From Sciurus carolinensis (lineage: Eukaryota > Chordata > Mammalia > Rodentia > Sciuridae), in contig NC_062214.1 in the NCBI RefSeq assembly GCF_902686445.1, positions 53,603,177 to 53,667,176 on the forward strand: a DNA stretch of 64,000 bases, read 5' to 3'. The translations under genes were made by a program, and so were the position numbers. Under the pieces are notes generated by a model, which saw nothing but the letters and a program-made list of their open reading frames with translations, was not told the DNA's origin and did no database searches. Shown one piece after another: positions 58,140 to 64,000 of the stretch (position 1 is its first letter; every line of letters starts with the position of its first letter).

Positions 58140-59360
58140 ATTTGTTTTCTTTCAAAGAAGAAAATTGAGATTTAGCAAGAGAGAAATTGTCAAATATCAC
58201 ACCTACATATGTGTGCAGAGCCACATATGTAGAATTCTGCTGCATTCTCTCCCACTCCACCCTTTTGTCCAAACCTAAGACAATGATGGAGCTGATTGCT
58301 AAATAAATCTTATTTCTAAGAAATTTCTAGGAAATGCTTAATTTTCCCATTTACCTGCTGCTTCTTTGCATTGCAGAGAATATAAGATTGAATGAACATA
58401 ATTCATTAGATAAATTTCCACTCCACAGCCTGCTCCTCTGAAGGTGTGCCTTTGGGACCCAGCAGATGACACAAGTTTGGGCACGGGGCAGTGTGCTGAT
58501 TTCCCCAGAACATAATGACCATGCTTGGCAATAATGATGCTCCAGCTTTTGTGGCCACCCAGCTACTATGTTCCCAGCTTTAGCTGATCCAGAAGATCAG
58601 AGGTGTGAGTTTAGAAAGGCTCCTCTTCTTCTGAAATGGGAAAGCATGCCAGGGCCCGCATGCAGGCAACAGAAAGCTCAGTGTATCCTGATCTTCTAGC
58701 CTACTTTTGATAGGAGACCAAATTTGTATAAATTCTTCCTCCTCCTGGCTCATGGTCAGAACCTCAGAGATTCTTCTAGATACTGGCCATCCCAATGACA
58801 AAGCATGGACAAATCAACTGGAATTTGCCTAATCCCCAGGTTTATCTGGGAATCCAAGGAAGGAGAGAAAGAAGGAGAAGAATTCCATCGTTCTGTAGGA
58901 GCTCAGCCACAGATCCAGCTGGAGAAGCAAGCAGAACCAGTCATATCATTACTGCAAGCATTTTTCTTGCTTTCTTTTTAATTTTTACTAACCATAGCTT
59001 TTTACACATGTAAAAGCCAGACTTCCTCTCCCTCGCAGTGCTTGTTCTTCAGCTCTAGAAAACCAGGCCAGGTTTGTGAGGTTCAGAGTGAGAGTCAGGG
59101 AGGGTGCCCACAACCCAGGATGATGGTCTTGGCTGCCTCTCTGGCCTCAGTCTGGGGCTCTGGTTGTCAATCATAGAATCCAACACTGGTTACCTTAGCA
59201 AAAAGAAACTTTGGGGAAGGAATACTTTGGGGCTATATGTAGCTCAATAACACCAGAATTTCTTAGACTATGGAGCAGAAGTCGGCTACTGACTTCTATT
59301 CCAAGTTTGGTTCAGCAGCTCCATGAGGTCACTGTGGTAGCAGCCCTCAAGATGGCTAGG

Positions 59361-59556
59361 ACAGCTGGGTGTGGTGGCACATGTTGTTAATCCCAGCTAC
59401 TCAGAAGCGTTGGGCAGGGAGATCACACATTCAAGGTCAACTTGGACAACTTAGTGAGACCCTGCCTCAAAATAAAATATAAATAAAAGGACTGGGGGTG
59501 TGGTTGGATTCAATCCCCAGTATCACAAAAAACAAAAAATAAAAAATAAATAAATG
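59361..59556 (+). mobile_element. Dimeric B1-ID SINE, ID half internally shortened
   Basis: AGCTGGGTGTGGTGGCACATG to ACCCTGCCTC, linker, GGACTGGGGGTGTGGTTGG directly joined to ATTCAATCCCCAG. The middle of the ID half is deleted. Confidence 0.9.
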
Positions 59557-59557
59557 A

Positions 59558-59700
59558 GGGCTGGGGTTGTGGCTTAGTAATAGAGCACTTCCTAGCCTGT
59601 GTGAGGCACTGGGTTCGATTCTCAGAACCATATATAAATAAATAAATAAAACAAAGGTCCATCAATAACTCATACAAATTTTTTAAAAAAGAAAAACAGC
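59558..59700 (+). mobile_element. ID SINE
   Basis: GGGCTGGGGTTGTGGCTTAG to GGGTTCGATTCTCAGAACC plus the tail. It lies directly behind the previous dimer. Confidence 0.92.
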
Positions 59701-59715
59701 TTTTAAAAAATGAAA

Positions 59716-59820
59716 AGGGCCAGGGATGCAGCTCAGTGGTAGAATGCTTGCCTAGCATGTGCAAGGCCCTGGGTTCAAAACCTGGTACTGAAATAAAAAA
59801 ATTTAAAAAAAAAAGGAAAA
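59716..59820 (+). mobile_element. ID SINE
   Basis: GGGCCAGGGATGCAGCTCAG to GGGTTCAAAACCTGGTACTG plus an A-rich tail. Third SINE in a 460-bp cluster. Confidence 0.92.
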
Positions 59821-60104
59821 ACGATGGCTGAGCCATAAAAATCATTGATGTGGTTTTCACCTTGTTCACTCACTCCACCAGCTGCTATACCATGAAGACA
59901 TTCAAGCAACCTAAGAAGAGGCCCATGTATAGAGAAACTGAGGCTTCCTGCCTTGTGAGTAAGCTGTGTTGGCAGTGGCCTTTCCAGCCCCAGACAGCTG
60001 CAGCCTTGTGGGAGACCCTGAGCTGGAATGACCAACTGAGCCACATCCAACTAGGCATTTGACTGAGTTTTTACATCCTGCCCTCACAACATCAATGAAA
60101 GGAA

Positions 60105-60185
60105 CTTTATTATTAATTACTCTGTGCTACAGAAGGGGAAACTGAGACAACCTGAAAGTGGCCAAGATGGGACACAAACAAGCCC
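60105..60185 (-). mobile_element. MIR fragment, minus strand
   Basis: CAGAAGGGGAAACTGAGACA and GGCCAAGATGGGACACAAAC fit antisense MIR. Confidence 0.5.
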
Positions 60186-61104
60186 TTTTTTTCAAGGGTT
60201 GAGCTGGGAGGAAAAGCCCAGTTCTGCTTACCTCAATATACTTTCCCAAATCCCCTTGTCTATGCCTCTTGCCCTGAGTGCCTAGGCTCCCAGTCATTCC
60301 TCAAGTATAGGACTCTGGACCTTCCAAGCTACCTGACAGCAAAACCAGAGTGAAATTCTGACTCCCAGGAACACTAAATCTCAGTCTATCTTTTGTCCCA
60401 GCCTCTCAAATACATAAGCATGTACAATCTCTGTTGTGTACCCCTTGTTCTCTGGAACAGCCACCACACTCAGACTTATCCACAGGCCCATGTGAGTCCT
60501 AGGTTGCCTGATGTGCCTGAAACCAGTATTTCCAGGAACGGCTTTGTTAGAAACAATGGTCACCTGGGGCATGATGCAATACTCACAGGGGCTGGTAGGT
60601 TCCCTTCCCAAGGTGGCCCCCAGAGAAGTCCCCATAGCAGCAAGTCCCATATGGGACTTCTGCCAGTGACATCCTCTAGTGTCAAGTCTCCTTGCAGGGG
60701 AGGGTTAGGCTTATGCAACTTTTTCTAGGATTTAACTTTCTCTTTCTTTTTGGTCTTTATGTTCATAATTATGTCTGAATGAATTTTGTGCTGTTCACAT
60801 GTACATGATCATGCAGTGACTTAAATTGCTGGGAAGAGTCCTCACCATCCCTTCCAGAAACTGTGGCTTTCTAATTGCTTTTCAGGAAGGGAACAGTTTT
60901 GTCCAGTATTCAACCACTGTACTGAAACATTACCATAATGTTGGTCACTTACTTCTTGCAGGGTGTAGCCCCTGAGTCATTTCTATGAAAAATAGCTCAC
61001 ATTTTCAGAACCTAAATCCCCTCCCCCAGAATGCCCAACTAACAACATAACAAGGCATCCTGCACCTCCAGAATTCAACAAAGCTTTAGTTCTGTTTCTG
61101 TATC

Positions 61105-61400
61105 AGTTAGGATTAGGTGGAGCTGTTTGTGACAGAAACTTCAAAATAACAGAATCTTCAACAAGTTTATTTTTCTCTCAGATAAACAAAGCTTATAGAG
61201 AGTAATCCAGAGGTCCAGGCTCAGTGCCCCTCTCCATAGAAACAATCTGAGTGACCTAAAAGCAATACGCCTACACTATCCCAGCAGCCGGAATTTCCAG
61301 AACCATATTGTGTGGCTTCTACTTTAGGGGCCCATGGTGGCTTCTACCTCACAGGTCCACGATGGCTTCCATCATACTCAAATTCTAGCCAGGAGGAAGG
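61105..61400 (-). repeat. Old interspersed repeat, family uncertain
   Basis: TATCAGTTAGGATTAGGTGG, AACAAGTTTATTTTTCTCTC and ATCCAGAGGTCCAGG recur in the way of a mammalian DNA-transposon or LTR relic in antisense orientation. I cannot name the family. Confidence 0.4.
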
Positions 61401-61798
61401 AGCAGGAGATGAAGAAGACAACTAATTGGTTTCCCCAGGCCTGAGGGATTTCCTGGATTGCAGGTCTTTTCAGTGTTAAAACCAGCTAAGTCTGAGGCAA
61501 ACCAGGATAAACTGATCACCCTGGAGAAGGACATGGCTCCACTGATTTGGAAACCCTTAGGTTTGTGGGGAGGCACACAAACTCTGTGTTCAAGGTCCAC
61601 ACTCCTGCAGTGTTCCACACAAACATCCCCTCCAGCACTACCTAAAATCAGTACCTGGGATTTTTCCAACCCTAGTTATACCCTTACCTCTTTCCCTACT
61701 GGGTTAAAAATCTCTTCCTTTTCCTCCTTGCTGCTCTCAAAGTCCTACACTTTCTTCCTTCTCCCTCTAGGACTCCTCACAGGATAAAAAATATTATG

Positions 61799-61990
61799 GC
61801 ACAGTGGCCCAGGCCTTAATCCTAGCAATTTGGGAGACTGAGGCCGGAGGATGGCAGTTTGAGGTCAACTGTACAACTTAGTGAGACTCCATCTCAAAAT
61901 AAAATAAAATAAGGATGTAGCTTGGTGGTAGGGCGCCCCTGCATTCAATTCCTACTACCGCAAAAAAGACAAAAGAAAGAAGGAAAGAAG
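61799..61990 (+). mobile_element. Dimeric B1-ID SINE (MEN type)
   Basis: CAGTGGCCCAGGCCTTAATCC to GACTCCATCTC, linker, GGATGTAGCTTGGTGGTAGG to ATTCAATTCCTACTACC, then GAAA repeats. Confidence 0.88.
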
Positions 61991-62104
61991 AATGAGTCAA
62001 CAACAGAAACTTTTAGGCTCTTACCACCCAAAATACCCAAGGGGCAAGGGAATACCAAGGGACTGACTGACTGCTTGAAAGAGTCTGGGGAGGGGGAAAT
62101 ATAA

Positions 62105-62300
62105 ATCAAACAATGCTGCAGTAATAATCTTAGAATCTCAGTGGTTTACAATCATTAAGATTTATCTCTCACTCATAGTCTGGGTCAGCTAGAGGTTGTT
62201 GTGGCTCTGTTCTGAGCCTTGTCTTCATCCTGGGAACAAGGCTGAAAGAGTAGCCTCTTTATGAATCATTCTGATCTCTGGCCAGACTGCTTTGATGGTC
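62105..62300. repeat. Old interspersed repeat, family uncertain
   Basis: AATGCTGCAGTAATAATCTT, ATCTCTCACTCATAGTCTGG and GGTCAGCTAGAGGTTGTTG resemble a widespread mammalian repeat with a TTTATTTCTCxCTCA core. Family not named. Confidence 0.4.
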
Positions 62301-62344
62301 AGAGCACAGCCTTGCACTCAGATAGCCCTGTGCAAAAATCCCTG

Positions 62345-62480
62345 CATTATCAGAATTAATGCATACAACACTTCCATGAGTTAGAAGGCAATATTCTTCT
62401 CACTTTACAGGTGAGAAATCTGAGGCTCAGAAAGATTATCTTGGCCAAAGACACACAAGAATGTGAAGAAGTGCAACTGA
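62345..62480 (-). mobile_element. MIR SINE, minus strand
   Basis: CTCACTTTACAGGTGAGAAA, TCTGAGGCTCAGAAAGATTA and TTGGCCAAAGACACACAAG are in antisense MIR order. Confidence 0.8.
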
Positions 62481-62538
62481 AACTCACCCAGAGGATCTGT
62501 CTAGTTCCAAAGCCCATGCTCTCACTCCCTCTGCTATT

Positions 62539-62692
62539 CTGCAAGTTCAAGGTCAGCCTGGGCAAATTATAGCAAGACCCTCAGCAACTTAGTGAGATCC
62601 TGTTTCAAAATTAAAAATTAAAAAGGGCTGGGATGTAGCTCAGTTGTAAAGCACCCCTGAGTTTAATCCCTAGTACCAAAAAACAAACAAAA
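62539..62692 (+). mobile_element. 5'-truncated dimeric B1-ID SINE
   Basis: GCAAGTTCAAGGTCAGCCTGG to ATCCTGTTTC, linker, GGGCTGGGATGTAGCTCAG to TTTAATCCCTAGTACC plus a CAAA tail. Confidence 0.9.
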
Positions 62693-62813
62693 CACAGACC
62701 CACAGTCAATTGAACACATGCATTTAACATTATTCTCTCTCAAAACCCCAATTTGAAAATAAAAAAGACTTATAGAAATTAAAAAAAAATTATAAGTCAA
62801 AATGGACAAAGAG

Positions 62814-62943
62814 GGACCTGGAATTGTGGCTCTGTGGTAGAGCGCTTGTCTGGCATGTGTGAGGCCCTGGGTTTGATACTCAGCACCACATATAAATAAA
62901 TAAAATATAAGATCCATTGACAACTAAAAAAAAATATTTTAAA
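62814..62943 (+). mobile_element. ID SINE with perfect target-site duplication
   Basis: GGACCTGGAATTGTGGCTCTG to GGTTTGATACTCAGCACC plus the tail ending AATATTTT. Flanked by AAAATGGACAAAGAG at 62799-62813 and 62944-62958. Confidence 0.95.
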
Positions 62944-63559
62944 AAAATGGACAAAGAGAATGAGAGCAGCAACAATAGAGATAAAAGATGATAACGAAGT
63001 TTTGGAAGATGACAAGCAGGAGGATCACTAGTGGGAGAGCTGAGAGAGCAGTACATTGAAGCTCAGGAATCAGAACATCTCTTACTGCAAAAGGTGGGAG
63101 TGAGGGTGAGGCTGAAACAACAGGGAGCTTTGTTGAGCCCCTCCCTACAGCCAGGTGGAAGCCTCTCCTCTGACAGGAAACTGCAGTTTTATACTAAGAG
63201 AGATGCAATCAGGGAAGCAGACACAGTGGAGGGAAGTTTCTGTATTCTTAAGTCAAATGAGAGCTTATAGCCTGAATGCTGGGCACCACTTCCTCCTCCT
63301 TGGGCCACTCCTTTCTCAGAATTCTTTCCACCCGAAGTAAACCCCCAGGCAGCAGACTGGAAGATTTTCCTCTGGAGAATCATGAGGAACCCAGAAAGAG
63401 ATCTATAGACACTGACATCTGGGAGACCTCCCCCCAATGAAATGGATGATCCCAGCCCAATTACCCCATAGCAAGATTCACCAGCTCCCTCCACCCTATA
63501 TCCAAACAACTCCGGTAAATAAACAGCTCTTCAGGGACTCATTATTATGTATGAATAAA

Positions 63560-63900
63560 AAGTAAGAGATCACTATACATTTGAGGAAAGCATCCAATAT
63601 AGAAGATAGAGATTAAAACGAACAAAAGAAAAGGGAATGGCAATAAGGGTGGAGAGAAGAATAGAAGTTCATTGGATTAGACAAAGGGGAATGAAAGGAA
63701 GAGAGAAGGAATGGGAATAGGAAAGGCAGTAGAATGAATTGGACCTAACTTTCCTCTGTTCATATATGAATACACAACCAGAGTAACTTCACATCATGTA
63801 TAACCACAAGAATGGGAAGTTATACCCCATGTACGTATGATATGTCAAAATATACACTCTACTGTCTCGTATTTCTCAAAAGAACAAATAATAATAACAA
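63560..63900 (+). mobile_element. L1-type 3' end (sciurid purine-rich type)
   Basis: A purine-rich GGGAATG/GGAAAGG tract is followed by TCTGTTCATATATGAATAC, CTTCACATCATGTATAACC, GAAGTTATACCCCATGTAC and an AACAAATAATAATAAC end. The same layout occurs in the young L1 3' untranslated region and is common in squirrel DNA. Confidence 0.55.
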
Positions 63901-64000
63901 AGGAATGGAGAATTCAGAAGCAATGCAGATGGACAGAGAAAAATGCCTTAAAACTATTAATATCCTCAGAGACAGGAAAATGATATTACACACACAAAAC

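Larger units (their letters stand above)
47480..64000. other. Upstream intergenic region (no exon recognised)
   Basis: No coding exon could be recognised on either strand. In human the neighbour on this side of PDE8A is SLC28A1, oriented the same way, so this is probably the gap between that gene's 3' end and the PDE8A promoter. Stretches with nothing recognisable: 48050-49650, 50370-51800, 52675-53110, 53315-54100, 55030-55585, 57025-57620, 58145-59355, 60190-61100 and 62995-63500. Confidence 0.6.

Noticed and set aside
47480..64000. 3' exons of SLC28A1
   Set aside because: Expected from human gene order, but no membrane-transporter-like ORF was seen on the minus strand.

Overview
This window is nuclear DNA from a mammal, most likely a squirrel (family Sciuridae). 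The main evidence is the SINE population. There are many single ID elements (tRNA-Ala derived, with tails like AATAAA...GTGTCCATCTACAACTA). There are also many dimeric SINEs in which a B1-like left half is joined through an A-rich linker to an ID-like right half, the arrangement described from squirrels as MEN or B1-dID. Younger LINE-1 pieces, older L1M/L2/MIR relics and MaLR-type LTRs make up most of the rest. There are no prokaryotic genes, CRISPR arrays or operons. Nearly all short ORFs are chance or transposon-derived.

The one host gene I can support is PDE8A, encoded on the minus strand. Its first coding exon lies in a CpG island of about 1.4 kb (about 46,050-47,480). The exon (46,397-46,603) encodes 69 residues beginning MGCAPSI, has a strong start context, and ends at a perfect CAG|GTAAGG splice donor. 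Everything from 46,396 down to position 1 is then the beginning of PDE8A intron 1; I found no second exon. A TATA-like box, NRF1-like and ETS-like sites, GC boxes and a 16-codon upstream ORF lie around the exon. DNA above about 47.5 kb is upstream and probably intergenic. In human the next gene on this side is SLC28A1, in the same orientation, but I see no exon of it here.

Layout. 1-2.2 kb: intron with a dimeric SINE and an LTR relic. 2.2-11.3 kb: a 9-kb composite with two 5'-complete, 3'-truncated L1 copies separated by an AT-rich 725-bp-period repeat, followed by 800 bp of unassigned sequence and a poly(A). The composite is bracketed by a 12/13-bp target-site-like duplication. 11.3-44.3 kb: intron with SINEs, L1 relics (including a young truncated L1 with perfect target-site duplication at 22.7-23.5 kb), MaLR/ERVL-like LTRs, a possible processed pseudogene at 24.1-24.7 kb, and a 158/126-bp tandem duplication at 35.4 kb. 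44.3-50 kb: free of SINEs and L1, centred on the promoter. 50-64 kb: upstream DNA rich in SINEs, with a good CTCF-like motif at 57.6 kb.

The host signal is simple: one CpG-island promoter fires to the left into a very long, repeat-filled first intron. The points most worth following are the 9-kb L1 composite, the AT-rich repeat unit inside it, the strong strand bias of SINEs (about 33 plus to 6 minus), and the small regulatory features at the PDE8A 5' end. Repeat family names are from memory of consensus sequences; no database was searched.
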